From Paenibacillus humicola (GTDB taxonomy: Bacteria; Bacillota; Bacilli; Paenibacillales; Paenibacillaceae), in contig NZ_JAQGPL010000001.1 in NCBI RefSeq assembly GCF_028826105.1, positions 1,514,501 to 1,578,500 of the forward strand: DNA of 64,000 nucleotides, given 5' to 3'. Of the stretch, positions 18,795 to 27,466 are shown piece after piece. A model generated the notes under the pieces. The model saw nothing but the letters and a program-made list of their open reading frames with translations, was not told where the DNA came from and did no database searches. The position numbers and the translations under genes were made by a program. Numbering within the stretch: position 1 is the first letter of the stretch; each line of letters opens with the position of its first letter.

Positions 18795-18875
18795 AGCGGG
18801 ACGGGAAATCGGACAAAGCATCGCAGCAGCGTGAAGCGGCTTTACACAAACGCCTCGGGAGGAAACGGACGTCCA

Positions 18876-19700
18876 ATGAAGCTGGAGAAGCTGGAGAAGC
18901 AGGCACAAATCATTTATATCTGTTCGGATGCGGTGGGGGAAACGGCCGAGGCGGTCGCCAAGGCGGCCATGCGGCAGTTTGCGTTCGAGCAGGTGAAGCT
19001 GAAACGGATCGGGCATATCCGCAGCGACGAGGAAATCGCGCAGATCGTCGAGGAAGCCGTGCGGAGCGGCGGATTTATCGCGTACACGCTCGTTCAGCCG
19101 GAGCTGCGGGAGACGATGAAGGAGGAGGCGCTCCGCCGGGGCGTGCGGGCGATCGACGTGCTCGGCCCGATGATGCAGGCGTTTATCGACACGTTCAACG
19201 ATTCCCCCAAACGCCAGCCGGGTCTCCTGCATACGCTGGATGACGACTACTTCCGCCGCATCGACGCGGTCGAATTCGCGGTCAAATACGACGACGGCAA
19301 AGACACGCGCGGGCTGACGCTCGCCGATGTCGTGCTGATCGGCGTATCCCGTACGTCCAAGACGCCGCTCAGCATTTATTTGGCGCATAAAGGGGTCCGG
19401 GCGGCGAACGTTCCGCTCGTGCCGGAGGTGAAAGTGCCGGCCGAGCTGGCCGCGGTAAACGGGCTTGTCGTCGGGCTGACGATGGATCCCGGGAAGCTGG
19501 CCGCCATCCGCATGGAGCGGCTGAAGGCGATGGGGCTGCCGTTCTCGGCGAACTACGCCTCGCTTGAGCGGATCGAGGGCGAGCTCCGGTTCGCGGAATC
19601 GGTCATGAGGTCGCTTGGCTGTCCGGTGATCGACGTGACCGAGAAGGCGATCGAAGAAACGTCGGGCATGATTGTGCAGTGGCTGCAGGAAAAACAATGA
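18876..19700 (+). CDS. yqfL: Pyruvate, phosphate/water dikinase regulatory protein
   Basis: A 274-residue member of the DUF299/PDRP family of bifunctional kinase/pyrophosphorylases that switch pyruvate dikinases off and on through phosphothreonine. Visible features are the start IIYICSDAVGETAEAV, the P-loop-like GVSRTSKTPLSIYLA, and SANYASLERIEGELRFAE. The ATG at 18876 is preferred because the text after it matches the family start; an in-frame GTG lies at 18831 and the GGGAGG at 18857 is 13 bases away. Its partner in Bacillus is CcpN, encoded just upstream. Confidence 0.92.
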   Translation: MKLEKLEKQAQIIYICSDAVGETAEAVAKAAMRQFAFEQVKLKRIGHIRSDEEIAQIVEEAVRSGGFIAYTLVQPELRETMKEEALRRGVRAIDVLGPMMQAFIDTFNDSPKRQPGLLHTLDDDYFRRIDAVEFAVKYDDGKDTRGLTLADVVLIGVSRTSKTPLSIYLAHKGVRAANVPLVPEVKVPAELAAVNGLVVGLTMDPGKLAAIRMERLKAMGLPFSANYASLERIEGELRFAESVMRSLGCPVIDVTEKAIEETSGMIVQWLQEKQ

Positions 19701-19721
19701 CTGCTTAAGAGGTGAAGGGAC

Positions 19722-20705
19722 ATGGAACGAGAATTAGCGCTGGAAATTGTCAGGGTGACCGAATTGGCCGCTCTGGCGGCCGCTCCCTGGATGGGGCGGG
19801 GGGACAAGCATCACGCGGACGAAGCGGCGACGAACGCCATGCGCGGCATGCTCGATTCCGTATCGATCCGCGGCACCGTCGTCATTGGCGAAGGCGAAAT
19901 GGACGAGGCTCCGATGCTCTATATCGGGGAGCAGGTCGGTAGTTTGCAGGGACCCGAGGTCGACGTCGCGGTCGATCCGCTCGAAGGGACCGAGCTGGTG
20001 GCGAAGGGGCTGAACAACGCCATGGCCGTCATCGCCGTCGCGCCGAAGGGACAGCTGCTTCACGCGCCCGATATGTACATGGAGAAGCTGGCCGTCGGAC
20101 CTGCGCTCGCCGGCAAGCTGAGCCTGCAGGATCCGCTCCGCACGACCGTGGAGAAGGCTGCGCTTGCGTTGAACAAGCCGTTATCCGACCTGACGGTCAT
20201 GATCCTGGACCGCGCGCGCCACGAGGCGGAGATCCGCGAGCTGCGCGAGGCGGGCATCCGCATCAAGCTGCTGTCGGACGGCGACGTGGCGGGCGCGATG
20301 GCGCCGGCCTTTCCCGAGGCGGGCATCGATCTGTACGTCGGCTCGGGCGGGGCGCCGGAGGGCGTGCTTGCGGCGGCCGCGCTGAAATGTCTCGGCGGCG
20401 AGATCCAGGGCCGGCTCATGCCGGAGAACGACGAGCAGGAGCGCCGATGCATCGAGATGGGACTCGCCGATCCCCGCAAGCTGCTGCGCATGAACGACAT
20501 GGTCGGCTCGGGCGACGTCATTTTCGCGGCGACGGGCATTACGCCGGGCGAATTTTTCGGCGGCGTCCGGCTGCTCGAGGGACAGCGGGCCGAGACGCAT
20601 TCGATCGTCATGCGCGCGGAAACCCGGACGATCCGTTTTATCCGTTCCCTGCACTATCTGCCGAACAAACCGCTGCTGGCATCCATTAAAAGTCAAATCG
20701 GCTGA
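19722..20705 (+). CDS. glpX: Class II fructose-1,6-bisphosphatase
   Basis: GlpX removes the 1-phosphate of fructose-1,6-bisphosphate, the committed gluconeogenic step. The 327-residue length and the metal- and phosphate-binding motifs GEGEMDEAPMLYIGE and VDPLEGTELVAKG are diagnostic, as is VGSGGAPEGVLAAAAL. The ATG has AGAGGTGAAGG upstream. It follows yqfL by 21 bp and is likely in the same transcript, forming a gluconeogenesis control unit with ccpN. Confidence 0.97.
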   Translation: MERELALEIVRVTELAALAAAPWMGRGDKHHADEAATNAMRGMLDSVSIRGTVVIGEGEMDEAPMLYIGEQVGSLQGPEVDVAVDPLEGTELVAKGLNNAMAVIAVAPKGQLLHAPDMYMEKLAVGPALAGKLSLQDPLRTTVEKAALALNKPLSDLTVMILDRARHEAEIRELREAGIRIKLLSDGDVAGAMAPAFPEAGIDLYVGSGGAPEGVLAAAALKCLGGEIQGRLMPENDEQERRCIEMGLADPRKLLRMNDMVGSGDVIFAATGITPGEFFGGVRLLEGQRAETHSIVMRAETRTIRFIRSLHYLPNKPLLASIKSQIG

Positions 20706-20733
20706 GCCGGATTGACGGAAAAAGGGGTAATGT

Positions 20734-21174
20734 ATGGTGGAAAAGACGTTTGTTATGGTCAAACCGGACGGCGTGGAGCGCGGTCTGGTCGGCGCGATCA
20801 TCGCCCGTTTCGAGCTGAAGGGATTGAAGCTCCGGCGGGCCGAGCTGATGACGATCAGCCAGCCGATGGCCGAGACTCATTACGGCGAGCATCGGGACAA
20901 ACCGTTTTTCGGGGAGCTTGTCGATTTTATTACCCGGGGGCCCGTCGTGGCGATGATGTGGGAAGGACCCGCGGCCGTCTCGATCGCACGCACCCTGATC
21001 GGCAAGACGAACCCGGCGGAAGCGGCTCCCGGCACGATACGCGGCGATTTCGCCTGCGAGGTGGAATCCAACATCATTCACGGCTCCGATTCGGCGGAAA
21101 GCGCCGCGCGCGAGCTGCAGCTGTTCTTCGGCGGAGCCGGCGGGAACGGGATCGCCGATTCCGCAGCCGGGTAA
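20734..21174 (+). CDS. ndk: Nucleoside diphosphate kinase
   Basis: Ndk transfers the terminal phosphate between nucleoside triphosphates and diphosphates. The 146-residue sequence has [11 protein letters not shown] at the start and the catalytic His116 in [15 protein letters not shown] lies six bases before the ATG. It follows glpX by 28 bp and shares its strand, so it is probably co-transcribed. The last 15 residues ([14 protein letters not shown]) are a Gly-rich tail. Confidence 0.97.
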   Translation: MVEKTFVMVKPDGVERGLVGAIIARFELKGLKLRRAELMTISQPMAETHYGEHRDKPFFGELVDFITRGPVVAMMWEGPAAVSIARTLIGKTNPAEAAPGTIRGDFACEVESNIIHGSDSAESAARELQLFFGGAGGNGIADSAAG

Positions 21175-21175
21175 T

Positions 21176-21334
21176 AGGAGCGCGTCCCGCCGCATCGTGC
21201 ATGTCGAGCAAGCCGCATTTGCCGGGGCTCATGTCGCCACGATGCCGGGTTCGCTGCTGTCGTCGCTCGGGAAGCATCCGCTGACCGATATCGGCATCGA
21301 GTAATTTTTAAGCGACTGGAACATGTCGCAGCTG
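21176..21334 (+). pseudogene. Remnant of fructose-6-phosphate aldolase/transaldolase (fsa/talC)
   Basis: The frame starting just after ndk reads [20 protein letters not shown], then [22 protein letters not shown], a TAA stop, and then FLSDWN. This matches the carboxy end of the Fsa/TalC family (AAxAGAxxATxP, KHPLTDxGIExFLxDW) with a stop replacing the residue before FL. Only about 50 codons remain and no start is present. In Bacillus a transaldolase gene lies near glpX, so this looks like decay of a formerly intact neighbour. Confidence 0.75.
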
Positions 21335-21354
21335 TAATCAATTCGGCCGGAACG

Positions 21355-21392
21355 GCCCGAACTCTGCTGCCCGGCGGGGTTCGGGCTTTTTT
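21355..21392 (+). terminator. Rho-independent terminator after the ndk/fsa remnant
   Basis: GCCCGAAC and GTTCGGGC form an 8-bp stem followed by six Ts. Confidence 0.85.
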
Positions 21393-21581
21393 GATGGGAA
21401 GCTGCGCTAACGTATGGCCTGTCTGTCTCCATCGGATGGGAGAAGAAGCCTGCTTTCCGGCGAAGGATAGCCTGAAGCCGTTTATTCCGGCTTGCCAACG
21501 GCTGGTAGATCGGCGATCATAGGAAGAGAGTTCCGGCAGCGTTTTCATCGGGACTGCGGAAGACGGGGAGGGGTTACAGGG

Positions 21582-22283
21582 ATGAACATTCTGATTACAG
21601 GCGCGAATCGGGGGCTTGGCTTCCATATGACGGCCGAAGCGCTGTCCCGGGGACACCGGGTATTGGCCGGTGTGCGAAATCCCGCAACCGGCGCGGCAAA
21701 GCTGGACGAACTGAAAGCGCGGTTTGACGGGCGGCTGACTGTGATCGGGCTCGACGTAGCGGACGAGCAGTCGATCGGCAGGGCGGCATCCGAAGCGGGA
21801 GCGGCGGCGGACCGGCTTGATGCCGTCGTCAACAGCGCGGCGATTTTGGCCGGCCGCAGCCGGGGGCTGCATACGCTGCAGCTGGAGGATCTCGAAGCGT
21901 CGTTTCGCACGAATCTGTTTGGGCCGATGCTCGTCATGCGGGCGTTTCTGCCGCTCCTGCTGCGCGGCGCAAATCAGACGGTCGTCAACGTCAGCTCCGA
22001 GGCCGGGAGCTTCGCGAACGCATACGGCGGCGATTATCCGTATGCGCTCACCAAATCGGCGCTCAACATGTTTTCCGCCCAGCTGCGCCGGGAGCTGGAG
22101 CCGCACGGCATCCGGGTCTACGCGGTGCATCCGGGCTGGATCAAGACGGATATGGGCGGCGACCAGGCGCCGGGCGACGCGGCCGAATCGGCGCGGGGCA
22201 TCGTCGACCTGCTCGAAGGCAAGCGGCAGGCGGAGGACAACGCGCTCTTCATCGATTTTCGCGGGCGGCCGATGCCGCTCTAA
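21582..22283 (+). CDS. Short-chain dehydrogenase/reductase
   Basis: A 233-residue Rossmann-fold NAD(P)-dependent oxidoreductase with the classical SDR signatures: TGANRGLG (6-13), NSAA at 84-87, Ser138 in VNVSSEAG, and Tyr154/Lys158 in YPYALTK. Substrate is unknown; the sequence resembles carbonyl-reductase-like SDRs. The ATG at 21582 follows GGGGAGGGG; an upstream in-frame ATG lacks this. It is flanked by terminators on both sides, so it is a single-gene unit. Confidence 0.93.
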   Translation: MNILITGANRGLGFHMTAEALSRGHRVLAGVRNPATGAAKLDELKARFDGRLTVIGLDVADEQSIGRAASEAGAAADRLDAVVNSAAILAGRSRGLHTLQLEDLEASFRTNLFGPMLVMRAFLPLLLRGANQTVVNVSSEAGSFANAYGGDYPYALTKSALNMFSAQLRRELEPHGIRVYAVHPGWIKTDMGGDQAPGDAAESARGIVDLLEGKRQAEDNALFIDFRGRPMPL

Positions 22284-22308
22284 ACACGTCGCTTGACGGG
22301 GAAGGTAG

Positions 22309-22343
22309 GCCTGGTTCGCCGGTCTCTGGGAACCGGGCTTTTT
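22309..22343 (+). terminator. Rho-independent terminator of the SDR gene
   Basis: GCCTGGTTC pairs with GAACCGGGC (one G-U), followed by five Ts. Confidence 0.85.
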
Positions 22344-22376
22344 GCTGCCGAGCCGGGATGCAGGTGACGAGCCTGA

Positions 22377-22406
22377 TTGTTACGGCGCCGCACAATCGTG
22401 TACAAT
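22377..22406 (+). promoter_or_regulatory. SigA-type promoter of the TPR gene
   Basis: TTGTTA and TACAAT with an 18-bp spacer, 35 bp before the start codon. Confidence 0.6.
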
Positions 22407-22440
22407 AATGTCAATCGTTTCTTTAGATGCGGGAGGCATG

Positions 22441-23109
22441 ATGAGTAAATTATTGATTTTCGGCTTTTTGTGGTGGCTGCTCGGCAACCCGTTTCTCGCG
22501 CTGATCGTGATGCTTGTGCTGATCTATGCGCTGGACCGCCGGTTTATCGGCATTACGCCGAGCGTTGTGAAGCCGCTCCGCCGTATGGGCGCGATTCGTC
22601 GGCTTCGCCAGCAGATTCATATGAATCCGAACGACATCCCGTCCAAGCACGAGCTTGCGCGGCTGCTCATCGAACGCAAGCATTTCAAGGAAGCGCGGGA
22701 CATTCTGATGCCGCTGCAGGATTCGCTCGAGCATTCGGCCGAGTTTTGGGACGATCTCGGAACGGCGCTGGCGCACCTTTCCGAGCCGGAGGGCGCCGAG
22801 GCGGCGATCCGCAACGCGCTGTCGATCAATCCCCGGGTCAAATACGGCGAGCCGTATTTGCGCCTTGCCGCGCTTCATGCCAAAACGGATCCGGAGCGGG
22901 CGATCGGCCATTTGGAGGAATTCCGCGCGATCCAGTCTTCGTCCTGCGAGGCGTATTACCGGCTGGCCCGGCTGTACGAACAGCTCGGGCGCGACGACCA
23001 GGCGAAGCGGTCCCTTGCCGAATGCCTGGAGGTATACCGGCTGCTGCCGCGCTACAAGAAACGCCAGGAGCGCAAATGGGCGCTGCTTGCCTGGCTGAAA
23101 CGAAGATAA
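22441..23109 (+). CDS. Membrane-anchored TPR protein
   Basis: A 222-residue protein with one amino-terminal hydrophobic segment (about residues 4-28, GFLWWLLGNPFLALIVMLVLIYAL) followed by a cytoplasmic region of TPR-like helical hairpins (about 60-205: KHELARLLIERKHFKEARDIL, EAYYRLARLYEQLGRDDQA). TPRs mediate protein contacts; no catalytic motif is seen. The second of two adjacent ATGs is chosen because GGGAGG is four bases away. The next gene is a sensor kinase with its own promoter, and a link is not shown. Confidence 0.8.
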   Translation: MSKLLIFGFLWWLLGNPFLALIVMLVLIYALDRRFIGITPSVVKPLRRMGAIRRLRQQIHMNPNDIPSKHELARLLIERKHFKEARDILMPLQDSLEHSAEFWDDLGTALAHLSEPEGAEAAIRNALSINPRVKYGEPYLRLAALHAKTDPERAIGHLEEFRAIQSSSCEAYYRLARLYEQLGRDDQAKRSLAECLEVYRLLPRYKKRQERKWALLAWLKRR

Positions 23110-23250
23110 ACGGCCGGCTTGGGTACGGCGGCCGGACCAACAGGCCGCGCCGGTTTTCCGGGCGGCTTGCTCCTTTTGTTTCGCGGCGTTTTCTGTCGTT
23201 TTTTGTCCGGCTTTCGGCCGACAGGTCATTCGGAGTTGAAAAAACGCATA

Positions 23251-23279
23251 TTGTCCGGGCCCGGGAAATGATTCATAAT
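23251..23279 (+). promoter_or_regulatory. Candidate promoter of the orphan sensor kinase
   Basis: TTGTCC and CATAAT with a 17-bp spacer, 39 bp before the start codon. Confidence 0.45.
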
Positions 23280-23318
23280 GGGACGTACCTAGAAGACGAG
23301 GATCGGGGAGTATGCCGT

Positions 23319-25064
23319 ATGCATCGTAATATCTGGATGCTGTCGATCGTTTTGGCCGCGATTTTGCTTGCTGCAAACAACACCGTTTATTATTTCACCA
23401 CGAAACGCTCGCTGGAAGAGCGGCTGCGGCACGAGCTGCGGTCGGTAGCGAACCAGATCGAGGTGTCGATCGAGCTGTCCCGGACCGGCGCTGAGAAATA
23501 CGAGGAGCAGATCGGCCGCGAGCTGAGGTCCGCTTCCGTCGCCGCCGAGTACGCGCTGCCTCCGGATCTCGAGAGCATCACGCCCGGACAGCTGGAGGAG
23601 CTGAAAAACAAGCTGGATTTGAAGGATATCACGCTGCTCAAGCGGACGAAGGACAGCATCGTGCTGGACAAATCGTCGGATCCGAATGAAGTCGGACTGC
23701 GAACGAACGGGTGGAAGCCGTGGTTCGAAGCGTTCACCCAGCTGTTCGATCATAAGAATGTCACCATCGGCTGGGGCCAGTCGCTGCCCTATTTCTGGAG
23801 CGGCCCGTTCGAGTTCGCGGCTTCCGATCCGAGCGCCGTCAACAAATGGGGCTATTATTACGACGGGACAACGGATTACATGATCGATCCTTATGTCGGC
23901 TATAAGGACAGGCAGCGCTCGTACGACGAGGAGACCGGCGTAAGCCGGCTCATTCAGCGCTCGCTCGAAAGCAATTCCTCGCTGCTGGAAATCGGCGTGA
24001 TCAATCCGAAAACGTTTCCGAACGGCGGGCCCGTGACGGTGAATTCGAAAGGCCAAAAAATCGTACATAAAGCGCAGAAGCCGATCATCAGCGGCTCCAA
24101 CGCGTTTGCGCATCCGGCCGACGCGGCTGACGTCAAACGGGCAATCGAAACAAACCGGAACGTTTGGCTGAATACGACGATTAACGGCAAGCATGTCATC
24201 AAGCTTTATATCCCGGTGCAGATCGAGAAAAGCGCCAGCCTGATCGACGAGAACGGCGTGCCGATCGATCGTTATGTGCTGACGCTCGTCGCCGATTATC
24301 AGACGATTCAGGACACGCTCGACCGCCAGTTTGTCAATATTGCCGTCATTATGGCGGCCGTGACGGCGCTCAGCCTGCTCATCGTTTTTGCTGCAGCGGT
24401 GTCTTTCCGGAAATCGAGGGACAAGCTCGCGCGCAGGGCGCAGGAAACGTACGTCGAGGAAATCAACCAAATGTTTCAATCGATCCGGGCGCAGCGTCAC
24501 GATTTTCTGAACCATGTGCAGACGATTCATTCGCTGGCCGGTCTTGGCAAAATCCAGGAGCTGCAGCAGTATACGGCGGAGCTGACCGGCGATATCCGGC
24601 AAACGAACGAAATGATCAACATCGGCAATCCGGCGATCGCGGCCCTCATTCGGTCGAAAATATCCCAGGCGGAGCAGCTGAAAATTCGTCTCTCAACCGG
24701 CTTCAGCGATCTCGGCCGGCTCAGTCTCGGCGTCAAATCGCTCGATTTGACCCGGCTGCTCGGCAATCTGATCGACAATGCGTTCGACGAGGTTGCCGCG
24801 CTGCCCGAAGAGGAGCGGCGGATCAGCGTGGAAGGCCGGCAGCGGCCGGGTTATCAGGAATTCAGGGTCAGCAACGTCTGCCGCGATTTGAAGAAGCTCG
24901 AAGGAAAGCCACTGTTCGATACGGGCTACAGCACGAAGAACGGCGCGCACTCCGGCCTTGGGCTTTCCATCGTCAAATCGATCGTGGATCATTATAAAGG
25001 GACGGTGCGCATGGAGTTCGATGAGCCGGATACGGTGACGTTCGTCATCCGGATTCCGGACTGA
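23319..25064 (+). CDS. Spo0B-type sensor histidine kinase (orphan)
   Basis: A 581-residue membrane kinase. There is a membrane helix near residues 5-25, a large extracytoplasmic region to about 340, a second helix near 343-367, then a dimerisation helix with H394 in the Spo0B/CitA-like motif QRHDFLNHVQTIHSL. A GHKL ATPase domain follows (NLIDNAFDEV, GYSTKNGAHSGLGLSIVKS). The ATG at 23319 has GGGGAG eight bases before it; the frame is open further upstream through the TPR gene but that part is a shadow. No response regulator lies next to it, so its partner is elsewhere. Ligand unknown. Confidence 0.87.
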   Translation: MHRNIWMLSIVLAAILLAANNTVYYFTTKRSLEERLRHELRSVANQIEVSIELSRTGAEKYEEQIGRELRSASVAAEYALPPDLESITPGQLEELKNKLDLKDITLLKRTKDSIVLDKSSDPNEVGLRTNGWKPWFEAFTQLFDHKNVTIGWGQSLPYFWSGPFEFAASDPSAVNKWGYYYDGTTDYMIDPYVGYKDRQRSYDEETGVSRLIQRSLESNSSLLEIGVINPKTFPNGGPVTVNSKGQKIVHKAQKPIISGSNAFAHPADAADVKRAIETNRNVWLNTTINGKHVIKLYIPVQIEKSASLIDENGVPIDRYVLTLVADYQTIQDTLDRQFVNIAVIMAAVTALSLLIVFAAAVSFRKSRDKLARRAQETYVEEINQMFQSIRAQRHDFLNHVQTIHSLAGLGKIQELQQYTAELTGDIRQTNEMINIGNPAIAALIRSKISQAEQLKIRLSTGFSDLGRLSLGVKSLDLTRLLGNLIDNAFDEVAALPEEERRISVEGRQRPGYQEFRVSNVCRDLKKLEGKPLFDTGYSTKNGAHSGLGLSIVKSIVDHYKGTVRMEFDEPDTVTFVIRIPD

Positions 25065-25131
25065 CGGGTGTTGAGCGCTCAGAGCTGCGTGCGGAAGGAA
25101 CATCTAATTTCATTAAGAGGAGGCAGCCAAA

Positions 25132-25608
25132 ATGCCGGATATGCTGGTAAAACTGTATGAATTGCCCGAAGCCGAATCTCCCGCGAAGGATAAGCCGGGG
25201 ACCGGAATCGTCGTGCGCCGGGCGATCGGCCCGGAGAAGCTGGCCGTAGCCGAATGGGTGGAGAGGCACTTCGGCAAAGGGTGGCGAAGCGAATGCGAGG
25301 TTGCATTTGCCGGTCTGCCGGCGACATGCTATGTTGCTGTTCGCGGCGGAGAGCTGCTCGGCTTCGCCTGCTACGACGCGACCTGCCGGGGCTTCTTCGG
25401 TCCGACGGGCGTCGCCGAGCACGCTCGCGGACTCGGCATCGGCAAGCGGCTGCTGCTGGAAACGCTGAAGGGGATGCGCGAAGCGGGTTACGGCTACGCC
25501 ATTATCGGAGGCGCGGGTCCTGCGGATTTCTACGCCAAGACGGCGGGCGCAATCGTGATCGAGGGATCGGTTCCCGGCATTTACGCCGGTATGCTGAAAT
25601 CAGAGTAA
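25132..25608 (+). CDS. GNAT family N-acetyltransferase
   Basis: A 158-residue acetyl-CoA-dependent acetyltransferase with motif A visible as GPTGVAEHARGLGIGKRLLLETL (about 99-121). VAVRGGELLGFACYD is the preceding strand pair and GPADFYAKTAGA is the typical late motif B region. Substrate cannot be told. A strong AGAGGAGG precedes the ATG. It lies 67 bp after the kinase gene, so they may share a transcript; a strong terminator follows at 25741. Confidence 0.9.
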   Translation: MPDMLVKLYELPEAESPAKDKPGTGIVVRRAIGPEKLAVAEWVERHFGKGWRSECEVAFAGLPATCYVAVRGGELLGFACYDATCRGFFGPTGVAEHARGLGIGKRLLLETLKGMREAGYGYAIIGGAGPADFYAKTAGAIVIEGSVPGIYAGMLKSE

Positions 25609-25740
25609 TTCCGGAGCTTGCGTCGCCCGGAGGAAAACGGCCAATTGCTGGAATCCGCTTTATGCGGCGGGGCCGGGAAAACCGCCTGCGCGGCGGAGCC
25701 GGAAAACGCCGAATCCCCTGGACGGCAGTGAGGCAAGGAA

Positions 25741-25794
25741 GCGTAAACCCCCGCAGCGGACGATCAAACGTTCGATGCGGGGGTTTGCGTTTTT
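25741..25794 (+). terminator. Strong rho-independent terminator
   Basis: GCGTAAACCCCCGCA pairs with TGCGGGGGTTTGCG across about 20 bases, followed by five Ts. Confidence 0.9.
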
Positions 25795-25839
25795 CGTCGG
25801 CCTGCGCCGGCGCATCGACTTCTGCCATGCACCGTTGTC

Positions 25840-25848
25840 TGGTATAAT
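25840..25848 (+). promoter_or_regulatory. Extended -10 promoter of the SWIM/SNF2 operon
   Basis: TGGTATAAT is a consensus extended -10 (TGn plus TATAAT), 35 bp before the start codon; no good -35 is seen. Confidence 0.65.
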
Positions 25849-25882
25849 AGATGGAATGCGGTACAGAACGGAGGTGCGGCGG

Positions 25883-27466
25883 ATGAGCGCTTATTTTCTT
25901 CTTGACGAGCAGCGGCTGCGTTCGATGGAAACGAAGCTGGCGGAGGTTATGCCGATCAGCATGCTGGAACGGGGATGGGACTATTACCGCCGCGAGAAAG
26001 TGCTTTCCGTCCAGGTCATGGACGGGGCGTCGATTTACGGCGCCGTACGCGGCGCCGATATCTATGCCGTCACGCTCGACGGCGACGATTTCGGCTTCAG
26101 CGCCTGCACGTGCCCGTTTAACGGCTTCTGCAAGCATATGGCCGCCGTCTATTTCGCCTATTGCGCTTATGCGGGCGAAAGCCCGGACGAAGTATATAAC
26201 CGGCTGCTTTACGGGGGAGGGCTGATTCCCGCGGAAGACGGCGGCACGCCTGCCGCCGGCAGGCTTCCCGTGCCGGAAACGCCGATTCCTCCGGCGGACT
26301 GGGCGGAGGAGATGGAGGGGCTGTACGGCGAAACCTGGCGGCAGTGCCGCCATTCGCTCCATCCGCTGCAGTCGGTGCTCACCTCGCTGAAGGGCTCGTC
26401 CAAGACATGGGACCCGGAGCTGCGCCGGATGCACTGGATGCTGGCCACCTTGTTCGTAGCCGAACAGGCGGAGCGCGCTTATTCGATGACGGATACGTAC
26501 AGCCGGTACTATTACGAAATGGCGTTCGCGCGGATGACGGAGCCGTGGCTCGACGCTTTTCACGAAATGGCGGCGGAGCTTCGGCCGTCCGAATTGTCCG
26601 AAACGGCCCGGGAAGCGGTAAGAAGCCTGAACCAGTTTTTTCATGACCGGGACATGGACCGGGAGCATCAGCTTCACCGCTGGGAGGCGCTTTATTTCTC
26701 GCTGTGGGCGAAGCTGACCGTCGACCCGGCATGGAGCGGGCCGGAGAAGGAGCGGCTTGAGCGGCGGCTGAACGAAGCGAAAGCGGCCGGCCGGCAGTCG
26801 TTTTTTTACCCGATGGCGCTTGCGTTCGTTGCATTTATCGAGGGCCGGGACGAGAAGGCGATCGTCCTGCTGCGGGAAACGGACTTCAACAAAACGGCGC
26901 TGCTCGCCTGCGACTGCGCGCTGCAGCGGCTGGAGGAGGGCGGCTGGACGGCGCTTGCGGACTGGATGGGCTACCTGTACGAGGGGCTGCGGATCGAGCG
27001 GAAATCGCGGGCGTTCGGCCCGTTTCTGAACATGTGCCGCTTTGCCGACGAGCGCCAGCCGGAAAACCCGGTTTGGCAGCGGTATCTCGTCTCCTTTCTG
27101 CCGTATTCGTATTCGGTGCTGACCGACCACTGGGTGCAGAAGGGACAGTTCGGGGAATGGGCCGATCTGCAGCTGCTGCTCGGCATCGAGCCGGATGAGA
27201 TTGACGCCCAGCTTTCGCGCGAGGTGACGAAACAGGCGCCGCATGCGCTTCTGCCGCTGTATCATCAGGCGATCGATACGGCAATCCGGGCGCGCAACCG
27301 GCAGGGGTACCGGCATGCGGTTAAGCTGATGAAGAAGCTGGAGAAGCTTTATAAGGCTTTGAAGCAAACCGGGCGCTGGACGCGCTACGTCGACGGCATC
27401 GTACGCAAGCATCAGCGGCTGCGGGCGCTGCAGGAAGAGCTCTGGAGGGGAAAAATCATCCGATGA
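25883..27466 (+). CDS. SWIM zinc-finger protein
   Basis: A 527-residue protein with one SWIM zinc-binding motif, C75-x-C77-x5-C83-x-H85 (CTCPFNGFCKH), in an amino-terminal domain and a long helical remainder. Its stop overlaps the start of the SNF2 helicase gene (ATGA), an arrangement also found in Bacillus (ywqB-ywqA). SWIM domains bind DNA or proteins, so a role as helicase partner in DNA metabolism is likely but unproven. The ATG at 25883 has GGAGGTG six bases upstream and an extended -10 promoter. Confidence 0.9.
   Translation: MSAYFLLDEQRLRSMETKLAEVMPISMLERGWDYYRREKVLSVQVMDGASIYGAVRGADIYAVTLDGDDFGFSACTCPFNGFCKHMAAVYFAYCAYAGESPDEVYNRLLYGGGLIPAEDGGTPAAGRLPVPETPIPPADWAEEMEGLYGETWRQCRHSLHPLQSVLTSLKGSSKTWDPELRRMHWMLATLFVAEQAERAYSMTDTYSRYYYEMAFARMTEPWLDAFHEMAAELRPSELSETAREAVRSLNQFFHDRDMDREHQLHRWEALYFSLWAKLTVDPAWSGPEKERLERRLNEAKAAGRQSFFYPMALAFVAFIEGRDEKAIVLLRETDFNKTALLACDCALQRLEEGGWTALADWMGYLYEGLRIERKSRAFGPFLNMCRFADERQPENPVWQRYLVSFLPYSYSVLTDHWVQKGQFGEWADLQLLLGIEPDEIDAQLSREVTKQAPHALLPLYHQAIDTAIRARNRQGYRHAVKLMKKLEKLYKALKQTGRWTRYVDGIVRKHQRLRALQEELWRGKIIR

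Noticed and set aside
18066-19697. Minus-strand frame of 543 codons opposite ccpN-yqfL
   Set aside because: Antisense shadow; both plus-strand genes match known families across the whole length.
22470-23318. Upstream extension of the sensor-kinase frame
   Set aside because: Runs through the TPR gene in another frame, is Arg/Ala-rich, and the kinase ATG at 23319 has a good ribosome binding site.
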